Shown here in pieces: positions 1-12,773 of a stretch of DNA of 64,000 bases. Source of the DNA: Vespula vulgaris (Eukaryota > Arthropoda > Insecta > Hymenoptera > Vespidae); contig NC_066588.1 in NCBI RefSeq assembly GCF_905475345.1, positions 4,310,001 to 4,374,000 of the forward strand, read 5' to 3'. The notes below the pieces were generated by a model. It searched no databases. It was not told where the DNA came from and saw only the letters and a program-made list of their open reading frames with translations. Each line of letters begins with the position of its first letter. Position 1 is the first letter of the stretch. The position numbers and the translations under genes are program-made.

Positions 1-754
1 AATAATTAAAAAATATATATATAATACAAATGGGTATATTAATACAAACATATACATATATATTACAAGTGTTGTATAATTTATATATATATATATATCT
101 TCATTCGTTTATGTAACAATCTTTTATATCTTAAAATCGAATGAGAAACTAAGATAGTTCTTTGTTATTTGTATCTCACGATTCATAATAATATAATATT
201 ATTATTTAATTAAAATATCAAGATATATACGCATATACAGAAAGTTTTGTTTCTTGTGCTTCTTTCGTGATTTTTAATTAAAATAATTGCTCGTAACTTT
301 TTATACGAGTTTGGCAAAGTTCTCAGACAACATATCTTTCTCATATACATTGAATAATTTAGCAAGTATAATGATGAAGTCAGTGAACCGTATTCGATCA
401 TGTCTAATAACCGTGGCATCATCTCTTTGAGAATATAAGATAAGACTTACGTAAAGTGGAAAATTCATGCAATCGCCATAATGTGAATTATTTCGCTATA
501 TAGCGTTCATATACCGTTTCTCGAAATTTTCTCTAGATTTATTTTACTATGTGTTATAGAATAGAAGTAATTTTAGATTTAGGAATAATACCTAAACAAA
601 ATATATATCTATATATAATTATTATTATATATAAAATATTAATAATTCTATTTTAACAATAATAATATTAAAAATATATATGTATAGTACATATTATTAT
701 AATATATAATATTATATTAATATAATATTATAAACGATACGAATTATATTTAGA

Positions 755-810
<56 letters not shown>

Positions 811-3800
811 CATCCATACGTATTAATCAGTATATATATTTCAACTTTCTTTATCAAAATCCTAAAGTCAAGTTTAACATGTGGTACAGTCAAAGAGTGC
901 GTGACACAATACACTCATTTAAAACAATTCCAAGGTCAACAAGTTATTCGTAAGATTAGATGCGAAAAGAGCTCACGTGGAAGCGGGCAACGATCGAGAT
1001 AAATTTTTTTTTCTATTATTCCCCCCCCCCCCCAAAAAAAAACTATACTCATAAATATTGCGTCATTTAATTCTTATCGCAACTAATTTGTCAAATATTT
1101 TCTTTTTTAAACGCTTTATAGTTACATGCACATATGCACACACAGAATATAACTTTTTTCAACATTAATTTTCACACACACACACACACACACACACACG
1201 CAGACATGGATTTGATTCATATTTCAGAAACAAATCGTACAGATCCCATAAAAAAAATTTTTAATAACAATCAAAAGATCTTTTTTCTCCTTTTTTTTTT
1301 TTTTTAGCGATAAGAAGCTAATCGCTTAAAATTATTTAGGAACAATGTATGAGATCGCATTTATTATTTTAGACATAGATTTACTTACTTCATTTTACTT
1401 AGCTCTGTTTCTCGTTAATAATAAGCTTTATCGATCAATATTGAGAGATATGTTTGAAACTGTGACTCTCATACAATCTTTTATTTTGTATATACAATCT
1501 CTCCTTCTCATTGATTTATTTTTATTTTTTATTTACTTATTTCTTTTTGTCTTTGCTAAAATTTTATCAGTATAGTTAATGAAATAGTGTGTAACCTTTT
1601 TACGAGTCGATGCTCTTCTCCCTCTTTTTCTTTTGATACACTCTTGAAGTTTGGGTCAAACCTTTTGAGACACCCTGTATAGAGATTGCATGTTGCATAT
1701 AATTAAATCAACACTTCAGCTATAACCTATAGTAAGGGAGGAAGGAAATCATTTTTATGCAAATTTAAGAACATTTCACTCGAATAAGCAACGACAACGA
1801 CAACGATAACGATGACGATGACGATGATTAACTTCCTTCGTGTAACTTCGTTATGAGCACGTATCTCTTCTTTTCTTTCCTTTCAAGACGATGCATTTAA
1901 TCACGTGTCTATTAGATGCAAAGAATTTCATTATGCAATTCGTTCGATTAATTATACGATGCTTCCGAAGAAGGATTACATAGTTATCGTATAGTAAAAA
2001 AAATTTTTTTTCTTAATCGTTCTGTTATATATAAAAAAAAAAGAAAGAATTAAATAGTTTCTTATTGGTAACTATTTTATTATCGTGTGTTATTATATAT
2101 ATGACCTTAACACTCATGAACTCATGGTCGATCGATACAATTTGATAATATCGAATTAAATATAATTATAGTTTATTTATTTGTTAATTTATATATACAT
2201 ATATATATAAATTTATTTTTATATTATTGTATTTTATAATATCTATATATATGTATGTATGTTGTATATAGTGTATAGTATATTTATATTATACTTATAA
2301 TATAGTGAATGTATCATATATATATATATATATATATATATGTACTAGAATTTATAAGTATATATTATAGTTATACTATATCATATTAATATATTATGCT
2401 ATAATAGTGTATAGTATAATAGATTAATATATTTTATATATAGCATTAAAATATTAATTTTTTTTCTTTCTTTTTTTATGTAATACAGAAATGAAATATA
2501 TTCGATAAATCGATCGGTTAGCATTGGATCGACAAGTAAATTGTTTTAATCCGATTGCTTCAAGAAATGTGACAACCTTTTGCATTTTTTCTTCATTAAG
2601 ATTTTTTTTTTTTTAAATTCATTAAATCGATAACTTGCTTATCGTTTTAAGTACAATATTATCTGATAAATGCTATCTAACGCTATCAAACTTACACAAG
2701 ATCATTAATTACTAAATATATCATAACTTTCTTTACGAATGTATCGCGATATTATATACTTTATAAAAGGATTGAAGACATTTTTTTCTTTCTTTTCTTG
2801 TTGTATGTCGTTGTTGCACTTCATTGTTTTTTTCGTGGAAGAAATTGCTCATCGATTGATAATCGATGATTCAACTATCGATATGTGACTCTAATAAAAA
2901 TTCAAAGAAATAGAGAATAAGAAAGAGAGAGAGAGAAAGAAAGAAGTACGATTGATTGAAGGATCAAATGAAATTCGCGGGAAATTTAAAATGGTTTTGA
3001 TGCATATACATATCTTTTATTTTAAACGACATTACCAAATAGTTTTCTTTCTTTTTTTTTTTTTCTAAATGTCTGATAACCATCAATGAATTTATTAATC
3101 AATTTCTTTTTCGTTTGTTTTCTTTTTCTATTTCTTCATTTATTTATTTTTATTAATATATTTTTGAAATTGTAATCATTTGATTTACGAGCGATGGCTT
3201 TCAATCGATCGTAAAGAACATTATTGCAATTGCAGAATATTTTTTCAAATCAAATCGTGAAGTAAAATGTAACATTCTGTATAATAATAATGACAATAAA
3301 AAATTTCGTTTTCGTGGTCATTAACGAGACCAGTATTCGTTTCGAGTGTTTATCGTTAATCATAGCAAAAATTAACGATATTGTTATTACGCCTACTAAT
3401 AAATCGATAAGTTGATAGTGAATTTTATCACGAGGGATTTCCAAGTATTCTCCAAGTGTTATATATATATATACATACACACACACACACACGTATCGAG
3501 TGATTATCGTTCTTAACTCGTTTAATATTACAACGTGCGTTACCTTGCATATTAGTATCAGCTAAAATAACTTTGCACTTTAATGTGTTAATCTAGTATA
3601 CGTTCGTTTGGCTTTATAGTTAACTTATCGAGTTTATTAGGATTTGTAGATGATAATCGATAACTGCCCCCCCTACCCCCTCTCTTTCTCTTGAATGTAT
3701 CGAAAATTTTTTTATTAAAATAATGTTAACCCTTCAATATGCACAAAAGTATCAATTAATATCGCAACATCACATGTTTGTGTGACGTGCAACGAAATAT

Positions 3801-5621
3801 TTCATTCTTTGATACACTGTGTTGTAAAAAAAAAAAAAAAGAAATTCGACAATTGAATTTTTCTCTGTGCCATTTAAATAATAAAATTATTATTACCGTT
3901 ATAATATTTTCATAATATTTGGAATAAGTTTTTTGTCGAGAACATTTTTTTCTTCGAATAAAATAAAAACAAAGGAAAAAGATAGATGACGCGTATTAAA
4001 GGGTTATTAACAGAAGAGGCAACAAAATGATATATCTTCGTGAAAGTATTCGTATCTTTGTGAAAGAAAGTTCGAATTTTTTTGATGGTCCTTTTATAAA
4101 AGTCCCAATCGAGAATGCATTCGTTTCGAAAGCTGAATCATTAATCTCACTCTTCCTCTCTCTCTCTCTCTTTTTCTTTACCTGTAACGTTTTCATGAGG
4201 GTCCCTTTCTCCGTATCAAGCCCCCTAATTTTCTTCAATGAGTTCGTGCATGAAGATGGGTATCGTAGCCGAAAATGGTCTCAATAAATGGATCACATCG
4301 GAAGAGCGAAAGCGATCCAACTTCCAATGGAAAGGAGAAGATCGATTGCTTTCAATGCTCGTGTTGAAAATCATACCTTCGAGAAAGAAATAAGGTGTGT
4401 GTGTGTGTGTGTGTGTTCGTTCCAATTACGTCCAATTTGATGAACGTTCAGTTAATATCGACTTGTTCGAAAAATTCTTAAAGTTAGTTTGAATAAAGAT
4501 TTATAAGCGAAGGCTGTTATGGTATTTTTCAAAGATTTTTTATCGAAAGTATCAGGCAAATAAAAGGGAAAAGAAACGAATCAAAATTCGTAGCTCGTTT
4601 GAAATAAATTTTTCTAAAAAAGCAATTTCTACTGAAAATGTTTGAAGAAAAAAAAAAAAAAAAGAAAAAGGAAACTGAATCGAAACTCACGATTGAATTT
4701 TTAACAGAAATGTATATATATTTTATAAAAGTATTCTTCAAAATTTGTTATTCATTTTCTTGGAAAAAAGAAATATATATAGTATATATTTTTTGAAATA
4801 TTTCGCTCAGCTATATATGTTTATACATAGTGACATAAATTTTTTAATAACAAATTAAATGAATAAATAAATATAAAAATCGATTTACGATCTTTCCCCA
4901 TGACTGATTAAATGTGATTAAAAATGTGCCATTAGTACTCTACCGCCATCTTTTATTTTTTTCTTCCTACATTCGGATACAATAAAAGAAAAAAATCTGT
5001 CGTTTGGTGGAATTTTTTCGCATGGATATGCTGACGTTTGCTTTAATTCCGTTATCGTACGTATCTCGCTCGATCGATTTGCTCTTTTTCGAATTCTCGA
5101 TCCTCGATAGAGTTCAGCGAACCTAGCCAATGGCTACCAGGCTCGTTAACATCCGGTTTTGTGATAATCTTTAGATCGAGTTAACTCGTATAAACTAGAT
5201 CCTAACTATAATTTTATTCTTATCTTTTTTTTTTCTTTTTGGGTGGGGGAATAGGAAAATGTGTGGGGTATATATTAATTGATGCGCATCGTCGACAAAA
5301 CTTACAAAACTAAATAGATCCAAATTTGCAATTGGATGATAGCTCGTTAAAACTATCGTTTATCCAATGATCAAATCTGATAATAAGAAATAAATGAATC
5401 TGTACTGTATCGACAAAAAGAGAAACTGTTTGAAGTGTGACGATTAAATTATGACAAAGTGTATAAAAAAAAAAGAAATGTGTAAATAAAAGTGAACGAA
5501 AAGAAAAAAAGGAAAAGAGAAGAAAATAATTAGAAGAGTCGTGTGACCGATCAAACAGACCAAAAAAAAAAGGGAGATCAATCGAAAACCCCGATCGACG
5601 AATAAATCGGGTCATGAGGAC
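1..5621. other. AT-rich intergenic region, no supported gene
   Basis: I see no exon-like coding stretch here. The open frames are AT-rich or low-complexity, lack family similarity, and several begin at TTG or GTG rather than ATG. The region holds a (TA)n tract at about 758-804, a run of 13 C followed by 9 A at 1021-1042, a (CA)n tract at about 1172-1199, many poly-T runs, and a GAGACACCCTGTATA motif at 1667-1681 that recurs in other copies further right. A CCAAT box lies near 5126-5130, about 500 bases before the first gene. Confidence 0.6.
758..804. repeat. (TA)n microsatellite
   Basis: An uninterrupted TA dinucleotide tract of about 47 bases. Similar tracts recur through the window, for example near 14331-14378, 15457-15506, 17896-17945, 21005-21060, 50215-50252, 58105-58147 and 62740-62788. 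Confidence 0.95.
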
Positions 5622-5625
5622 ATGA
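5614..5625 (+). promoter_or_regulatory. Three-codon upstream ORF overlapping the orphan gene start
   Basis: ATG AGG ACA TGA begins at 5614. Its stop overlaps the main ATG at 5622 as ATGA. Such an arrangement can lower initiation or allow reinitiation at the main start. Whether it is in the mRNA depends on the transcription start, which is not known. Confidence 0.4.
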
Positions 5626-6137
5626 ACGACCCGAGTTTAAGGGAATCCGAAGATCAAGCGCTTTTACCGGTACATCCAAATCAAGATGGCGGTGGATCGG
5701 GATGGTACGCGTCATCATCGATCACCGAATCGACTTTCGAAAGTCTCGCATTGGACGTTTCTTACGCGGGATTGGACGTGTCCTCTCGTGATCTCGTCGA
5801 TCATGCGACGAGTAGTTATCGAGAGACAAGAGAAGGAACAGGAGGAGGAGGAAGAGACGAGGATATTGAAAGAAAGGCGAAGATGAATAGAGATGATTTG
5901 TGGGAAGACATTGGTGTTGTTGATTATCTCGAAAGAAAACTTGGACCACCTGACGAAAGTACACCCGAGGAACGTGTAGAAGCCTTGAGAGAAGTTTTGG
6001 CTGAAACTGACATTCACGAAGGCGATGGAGATCTATCGGATTTTCTTTTTCATATAGCAAGGACGAAACATGGCAGGATCTACATCAGAGTTATTCGTAC
6101 TCTGCTACTAAACAGAGGTAGGGATATCGTCGATTAA
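5622..6137 (+). CDS. Orphan acidic protein, 171 aa, single exon
   Basis: I do not recognise this protein. It is one open frame from ATG at 5622 to TAA at 6135-6137. Codon use and the mixed, non-repetitive sequence look genuinely coding. The N-terminal half (about 1-88) is Ser/Gly/Asp-rich and probably disordered, with a Gly run near 74-77. The C-terminal half (about 89-165) looks helical and acidic, with EDIGVVDYLERKLG and a basic end around HIARTKHGRIYIRVIRTLLL, so a small helical domain is possible. There is no signal peptide or membrane segment. The AAC AGA GGTAGG near the end could be a splice donor, so the last five residues may be replaced by downstream exons that I cannot identify. A candidate AATAAA lies at 6415-6420. 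Confidence 0.7.
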   Translation: MNDPSLRESEDQALLPVHPNQDGGGSGWYASSSITESTFESLALDVSYAGLDVSSRDLVDHATSSYRETREGTGGGGRDEDIERKAKMNRDDLWEDIGVVDYLERKLGPPDESTPEERVEALREVLAETDIHEGDGDLSDFLFHIARTKHGRIYIRVIRTLLLNRGRDIVD

Positions 6138-8031
6138 ATATCTCTAACTTGTTATCCAATGATATATCTATTTTGTTACTTCGTTAGAGTTCTGTTATGG
6201 GGGTCGTATAATATCGTATTTTTCGATAATTGATCGAGAGAATGACAGTAGTTTTGTTACAGAGGATTTCCATTTGAAATTCAAATTTATTGAAATTGAA
6301 ATTCACATTTTTCATCGGTTCTTTTTTCTTTTTTTTGCAAATTCAATTCATTCTGTTTTTGCGAATCAAAGTTTTCCATAGAATTATTCTTCTCGCGGTT
6401 TCGTAATTAATACAAATAAAATCGAATGTAAATTTGTTGTTAAAGAAATTCAAAATTTTATTTTACGCAATAGAAAGATAGATATAAAAGAATTATTTTC
6501 AATAGTAATTATCAATTCATTATATATTCAATTTGTCATAATGTATGCGCGAGTATGCAGATCTTGCAAATCAAGTTTTTCTTTTTTTTTTTTTTTAAAT
6601 TTCTTTCCTTAAGCTTTGATAGTAAACATTATAATCAAATGTAAATTTCTTGTTAAGAAATAATAATTTTTATAATACATAAACATTCTTTTTTTTTTTT
6701 TTTTCTTTAATCACTCATCATTCAGTGCAAACAATCAAATGCGATTTACAAAAAGTTGAATATGTAATGCAAAATCTATATATAAAACAATGTAGATTTT
6801 CAGCAGATTATTGAACAAATAATTTTGATGAGCTATTTTTATTTATATATATATATATATATTAGTTTTGAGTACATATTTCAATTTTTTTTTCTTTCAG
6901 TACTTTCCATTTCATAAATGGAAAAAGCGATAATACGGAATAAGAATTTTATAGGGAAACTTGATTTGCTTAAAGTGATGAAATTGATTACACGAAGAAT
7001 TGAATGCGGATTTGATTTTGCAAACAATTGAGATTTGGAGTGAAAAACCTTTGTAATAAAACGACCAGAAGAGACGGATTGGAGATATTCAGTAATAATA
7101 AATGTTTTCGATTTATCTGTACGATTATGTACGTGTAATCTCTGCTCAGCTGACCGTGTAATTGTTACTTGCACTGCGTTAAGCTAACGTGACGAGACAG
7201 TGTTATGTCTGTCTTTCAGAAAGTTTTTTTTTTTTCAATCTATACGTAGGTACATCATGTATGTATTTACGTACGTACGTACGTACGTACGTAGGTATGT
7301 GTGTATATATCTTTGATGTTATGAGCACATGAGTTCTCATTTCATCAGAAGTTAAACTTCGAATGGAAAATTTACAAATAACAAATTAGAAATAGAGAGA
7401 AAGAAAAAATTACATACAAGACTCGACGTACAGTTCAATCATTCACGATTTCCGACTGTGATGTGACTGTTGCGTGACATTGTAAAAATATTCGTGAGAA
7501 GTAATCGCGTTCTTGTATTCCTTTCTTCCATGGACATACTGAAAAATTTCCAATTGCGTTTTGATACACCATGTCACACCACGGCACGCTTCTTTAAAAA
7601 TATTCACGTGAGAGAAAGAACAAAAGAAAGGAAATCATGATGGTCTTTTCTTTCTTTTTTTTTCTCATTCGATCTTGAACTCGAATATCTCGAGTAATAG
7701 CAGAGATACGAGAAGTTTTAAGACCGATTGATATCGTTGTTTCGTTTTTTTTTTTTCTTTATTTTGTATATATAAAAAAAAGTCGACATATACGTATCGT
7801 ACGTGTTAGATACAAGCAAAAAGATCGATCTATCGAAAACAATTCACCAGTATCTTAGAATACGCTCGAGATGATCACATTCAATTATTTTCTAATCCGA
7901 CTGTCGCGTAATCGTCGCGAAAGTTATTTCTTCTTTCTTTCTTCTTTTTTTTTCTCTCTCTCGTTGAAACGATTCTTCTAAAAGAGAAAAAGAAAAGTTG
8001 CAGTCAATATTGAAATATTAAAAAAAAAAAT
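6138..8031. other. Intergenic gap between the orphan gene and the SPS-like gene
   Basis: AT-rich sequence with poly-T runs and a short ACGT tandem stretch near 7270-7292. The longest open frame on the minus strand (7174 down to 6881) starts at GTG, not ATG, and resembles no family I know. A TATATAAA-like box lies near 7768-7775, about 260 bases upstream of the next ATG. I see no further gene. Confidence 0.5.
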
Positions 8032-10629
8032 ATGTCGAAGATATCGACGTCTCAAATGGCGAGTAGCACCACCACCAAGAACAACAACAACAACAGCAAA
8101 AAGAATAACGATAAAGACAGTGATGGTGTTAGTGGGTTTGGTAATGGTGGTGGTAATGGTGATACATTTTTTATGGAACTCGTTGGTAATAGTACGTACT
8201 ACGAATATACGTCATTGTTCAAACCTATGGATCATGGTCTCTCGAAGGATTTCAAATTTTCAAGAACCAGTGATACTCGTGAGAAATATTATTACAAGTT
8301 GGATCGGGATGAGACGAAATTGTTTGAGGAAATCCTGTGGGAGGATAAGGTGATGATCGATAAAACGATTCCTTCAATTTTCTTTCTTTCTTTCTTTTTT
8401 TTAATCTTTCTAATGGTTGCAAAGTATTATATTCGAGAGATAAATGAGGAATTGTGAGAAGAAAAATCTTTTATTTGTTTAACGAGGGAGTAAAACTTAA
8501 TTATTACGTGAGAGTGAGAGAGAGAGAGAGAGAGTGTGTGTGTGTGTGAGAGAGAGATCACAAATTCATAATAACGATTCATATTAATTTTCTTTCTTTT
8601 TCTTTCCACGATCGTCAGTACAGATTACTTTTTTAAAATGCAATTATTATACAGGTAATCCTCGTATAACGCGGTACTTGAACAACACGGTTTCGATATA
8701 AAACGATCTTGAAATTTATAGACATATAACTTTTGCGAGCTTTATATATGATTTAAAACACATAATGTATGAAGGATAACATCGATGTCGATTAAAATAT
8801 GCATTTTATTTTATTTCGTTAAAAAAAAAAAAAATTATACTTTACGTGGAATGAAGTTCGTTCTGTTTATAATTTTAAAATTTTTATATTATAATATATA
8901 TTTCATTATTTGTATACGAATTAGTTGAATCAGATAAAGATATATTCTTATTTTTCAAGTCGATGTTCTGTTTGTAAAATTAAAAAAAAAATCACACAGA
9001 TATGTTAAGAAACAAAATAATAATAAAAAAAATAATAATAATAATAAAATATTTGTAACTTAACCCAATTGTTTGTTTCTATTAGATCAGAGTTCCCCGT
9101 AAAGCGATTTGTGTATATTATAACATAACACTTTTATAAAATTTTTATTATACGAAATATCCGCTTTATACGAGTGTGTTACCTGTTGTATATCGAATAT
9201 TGAGACAATGATAACAACGTTAAAACGTAGGAATCGGAAAATATCGAAAGATCGATGATCCTACCATGCGAGGATACCTCTGTAACGAAGTTGGATCATT
9301 TGGATTTATACTTGGTTGAAACTAGTAACCTTCTTAATCCTATCATCGATGATCCTTATCTAATGGGAAAGATAGCATGTTCAAGTGTGCTCAGTGGTAT
9401 ATACGCTTTGGGTATAGCCAAAATAACAAATATCAGATTATTTTTGGGAATCTCTAATCGTATAGAAATAAACGATAGAAACATAGTTATGTCGATGGTT
9501 ATACGTGGTTTCAAGGACACTGCTAAGACCGCCGGTACACTTGTCAGAGGATGTCAAATTATTGGCAATCCATGGTCTAGTTGGATAGGCGGTACTGCCA
9601 GTACTGTTTGTACTCATCAACAAGAACTTGTACCACCTGATGGTGCAACGATTGGTGATGTTATTGTCCTTACCAAACCATTAGGTACTACATTGGCTAT
9701 TACCTTATATCAATGGATGGAACAACCGGAAAAACGTGCGAGATTATTACTAACTGTTAACGAGGAAGACGTTAAAAGAGCTTATTGCAGAGCTGTCGAT
9801 TCTATGACTAGGACTAATCGTGTAGCAGCGATTCTTATGAGAAAGGTTAGAATACGTATGCTTTGTGATTAATTTTTTTTATAAGAAAAATCAATTAAAT
9901 TATTATATATGTATATTATTTAATATATATATTAATTTTAAATATATCAAATATTATATAATATTTAATATATTAATATATATATAATATTATATATTAC
10001 ATATATATGTAATACTTATATAATTATAATTACATAAATATATATTATTATTATTTAATATACATTATTATTAATATAATATATTATTAATATATATTAA
10101 ATATTACATATATATATATGTATACACACACATGACGTGTTTATAAAATCATTAGATGAAGAGGAAAAAGAGATACCGGATCTAATAAAATTCTAATTAA
10201 GAAAAAAAATTTTTTCTTTCTTTTTTTTTTTATTTTTTTTTTTTCGAACAGTACAATGCTCATGCAGCTTGCGAAGTATCATCTTACGGAATTCTTGGTC
10301 ATGCCGAATTATTGGTACGTCGTCAAAGGAACAACGTCAATTTTGTAATCCACAATATGCCGGTTATAGCTAAGATGTGCGGTTTATCAAAAATAACTGG
10401 AAGTTCGATGCCATTACTTCGGGGTACGATACCAGAGGTGTCCGGTGGATTACTCGTAGTATTGCCTCGCGAACAGGCTGCGGTTTATTGCAAGGCATTG
10501 GAAAAAGTTGAACATATGAATGCTTGGATCGTTGGTATCGTTGAAAGTGGAGAAAGAAAGGCACGAGTTATCGATCGTCCAAGAGTTATCGAGGTACCAT
10601 CGAAGAACACAACTGATTCTTTATGGTGA
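8032..10629 (+). CDS. Diverged selenophosphate synthetase-like protein, three exons
   Basis: Inferred join 8032-8349, 9231-9845, 10252-10629 (436 aa, all junctions phase 0, donors GTGATG and GTTAGA). The fold follows eukaryotic SPS1/SelD along its length: FKPMDHGL near 63-70, IIDDPYLMGKIAC 144-156, GFKDTAKTAGT, DVIVLTKPLGT, FVIHNMPVIAKM, SGGLLVVLPREQAA, and RPRVIEVPSK at the end. Family enzymes make selenophosphate from selenide and ATP; insect SPS1 forms lack that activity. Here the key residues are changed. The Sec/Thr/Arg position is Lys85, the following GCK reads YYY (86-88), the TTD Asp is Asn139, the ANVLSD motif is SSVLSG (Ser158, Gly162), and the late TD motif has Glu319. Only Asp121 of the three metal Asp residues remains. 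Residues 9-45 are a low-complexity Asn/Ser/Gly extension. It is most likely a non-catalytic paralogue; a decaying gene is less likely because the frame is intact. Confidence 0.85.
8649..9191. mobile_element. MITE-like element with terminal inverted repeats in intron 1 of the SPS-like gene
   Basis: The left end (8649-8677) has CAGGTAATCCTCGTATAA followed by CGCGG. The right end, read on the minus strand (9191-9158), has CAGGTAACACACTCGTATAA followed by AGCGG. This gives imperfect inverted ends of about 27 bases around a 540-base AT-rich core without an open frame. Both ends are preceded by TATACA-like sequence. The length and lack of coding sequence fit a non-autonomous DNA transposon. The superfamily is not certain; CAG-starting ends and TA flanks would fit a Tc1/mariner or pogo-type element. 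Confidence 0.65.
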
Positions 10630-10997
10630 TAGAATTTTTCAATGAAGTTATTCGAATCAGATAATAACATGTGACAGAATGTACGTTTAATCTTGTTACC
10701 ATTTTCAGTGGATTTAAAAACGATCGTTTTATGCGTTATGTTAATCTAGAAGATACTATTTTTTCTTTCTTCCTACTTTTTTTTTTTATATATAAACGAT
10801 GTAAAGTTATAATTGATAATGTTAGGAATATCTCGTATCTATAATAGATAGTTTTATATATATATATATATTTATTTATTTATTTATTCTTTAATATTGT
10901 TAGGTTGCTCTTGTTTTCATTGTATTTTGTCATAATGAAGTTGTAACTCTGTATTTCTCATAATAATTGACGATATTATCTATCATCGTTTGGTATT

Positions 10998-10998
10998 A

Positions 10999-11037
<39 letters not shown>

Positions 11038-11059
11038 TATTATTATTATTATTATTATT
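10998..11059. repeat. (ATT)n microsatellite
   Basis: A trinucleotide tract of about 60 bases with one interruption (ACT). It gives an artefactual poly-Tyr frame. Confidence 0.95.
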
Positions 11060-12753
11060 TCCATTGCGTTATTAATTTGAAGTTATCTACTTCCTATAAG
11101 CCTGAGAATGATCTTCGGATCACAAGTATTATTTTTTCTTTCTTATTCCTTTTTCTTTCTTTTTCTTTTCTCTTTTTTTTCTCTCTATCTATTCTTTAAC
11201 AAGATTCCCGCAATTATTTTTTTTATACATATATACATACATACGTATATATGTATTTACTTATAATTTACACGACTCGTGCGAGCGAAGCTCGTTAATT
11301 CGAGCACGTCAATCATAATCGCTCAGTATATCACATTTGCACACAAGCTTAGTCGTTGTCATTAATTCTTCTTTACTAATCAAAGACGAATCGGTTCCTA
11401 TATTCAGAAAGAGCGAGAAAGACCGAGAAAGATAAATACAGGTTGATTATAAATTAATAATTTATTTGAATATCTCTTTTATTAAAAATAATAGAAAAAT
11501 AATACGTACATATATTAAAGAAAATTTCATTATATCGCGTATGAAATACAAAAAATTCGACTTCCGATTGAACAAAAAGTTTACACTGATTTGTAATTTT
11601 TCTTTTGGAACACGCTGTATATTTTTTTGTTTCTTTTATTGCTTTTAACAAAGGAAATATTAGACTGGCCTATATATTCTACATATACGTATATTTCTTA
11701 GATAAGATTATTTCTTGTCGACGACGATAGAAAGAAAGAAAGAAAAAGAAAAAGAAGAAACGAAAAAATATATTTTTTAATCGTTACTACAGGAAGCATA
11801 GTACGGATATTATACAATTTACCGCGTGTCGTGAACATTCCTATCGATATCAATATCGATCTCCAGTTTGGTATGTATCGATTTAAAAAAGAAAAAAGAA
11901 AGAAAAAGAAACAATAAACAAGTAGATAACAATCGTTCAATAATATCACGTTCAACGAACTTGATCGATTCAAGATAGAAAAATAAATTTTCTTTTCCCC
12001 CATGAAAATTTGGCTATATAATTTTTCGACGATTCAAAGAGGAAAGGAAAGAAAATTTATTTCATTTTTCAATATTTCGTTGCATTAAAAGAAAGAACAA
12101 AAAAAAAAAATCGAAGGAAGGAAGGAAATGAAAAAGTACGTACGATAAAATAATTTATAGAGAAATATTTACTATTCCGCAAAGTTATACGAACGCTATT
12201 CTCTATGCGAACTTTTCCAAGAGTTTTAGATTCGAAAGTATTTTTTGAAAAAGAAGAAGAAGAAAGAAAACAAAAAGAAAACTTGATTCTTTCTTTCGGT
12301 ATAAAATTAGCACCGACATATATACATACAGACATCGAGAAGTTATTGCTGGTTAAATATCAACGATCTATTTCTATATTCGATTTATACAAATGTCAGG
12401 AGAATGAACGTTGAATGGATCGATGAGTTGTAGTAGAGTAGGTCGTAAAGTTGCATATTCCCTTTAAGCCATTTAAAGATCGACCTGTGAACGCCCTTTG
12501 GAGAGAAAGAGAGAGCTATAAAAATTAGTTTTGAAATGCATACGCTATACCCGACGCAATACGCTATATTTCTTAACATACTCTTTTTTATTTTATCAAA
12601 CGGAAACAAGACGAAACGTAAATAAAAAAAAGTCTACAAAAAGGAACAAGTTATTGAACGTTTCAAAAAAAAAAAAAAATAATAAACCCCCGAAAGAAAG
12701 AGAGAGATATACGACCTTTCTTGTTCAGTCGGTAAAGTGCATATCGGCTTGAA

Positions 12754-12773
12754 AGTAGCGCCACCTGGCGTGA
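12754..12773 (-). promoter_or_regulatory. CTCF-like site in a promoter-like island
   Basis: The minus strand reads CGCCAGGTGGCGCTAC, which contains the AGGTGGCGC core known for insect and vertebrate CTCF. About 55 bases further right, AACATGGCGGAT resembles the YY1-type element common at insect transcription starts. The surrounding 12720-12880 is clearly less AT-rich than its flanks. I infer a promoter or insulator; no start site can be proven from sequence. Confidence 0.4.

Noticed and set aside
210..422. Minus-strand 70-codon frame with a chemoreceptor-like flavour
   Set aside because: The only nearby donor/acceptor pair would leave an intron of about 26 bases, too short, and no family motif extends on either side.
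1345..1575. 76-codon hydrophobic frame resembling a membrane protein
   Set aside because: AT-rich composition gives Leu/Phe/Ile runs by chance; there is no family motif or supporting exon.
3996..4425. Overlapping open frames on both strands
   Set aside because: They overlap each other in opposite directions, include simple repeats (TC, TG), and match nothing recognisable.
6881..7174. 97-codon minus-strand frame
   Set aside because: It begins at GTG rather than ATG, has no family similarity, and lies in AT-rich intergenic DNA.
8350..8457. Continuation of the SPS-like first exon into a hydrophobic, membrane-like C-terminus
   Set aside because: SPS similarity stops at the GTGATG donor and resumes in frame at 9231; the read-through codes low-complexity Phe/Leu and is best taken as intron.
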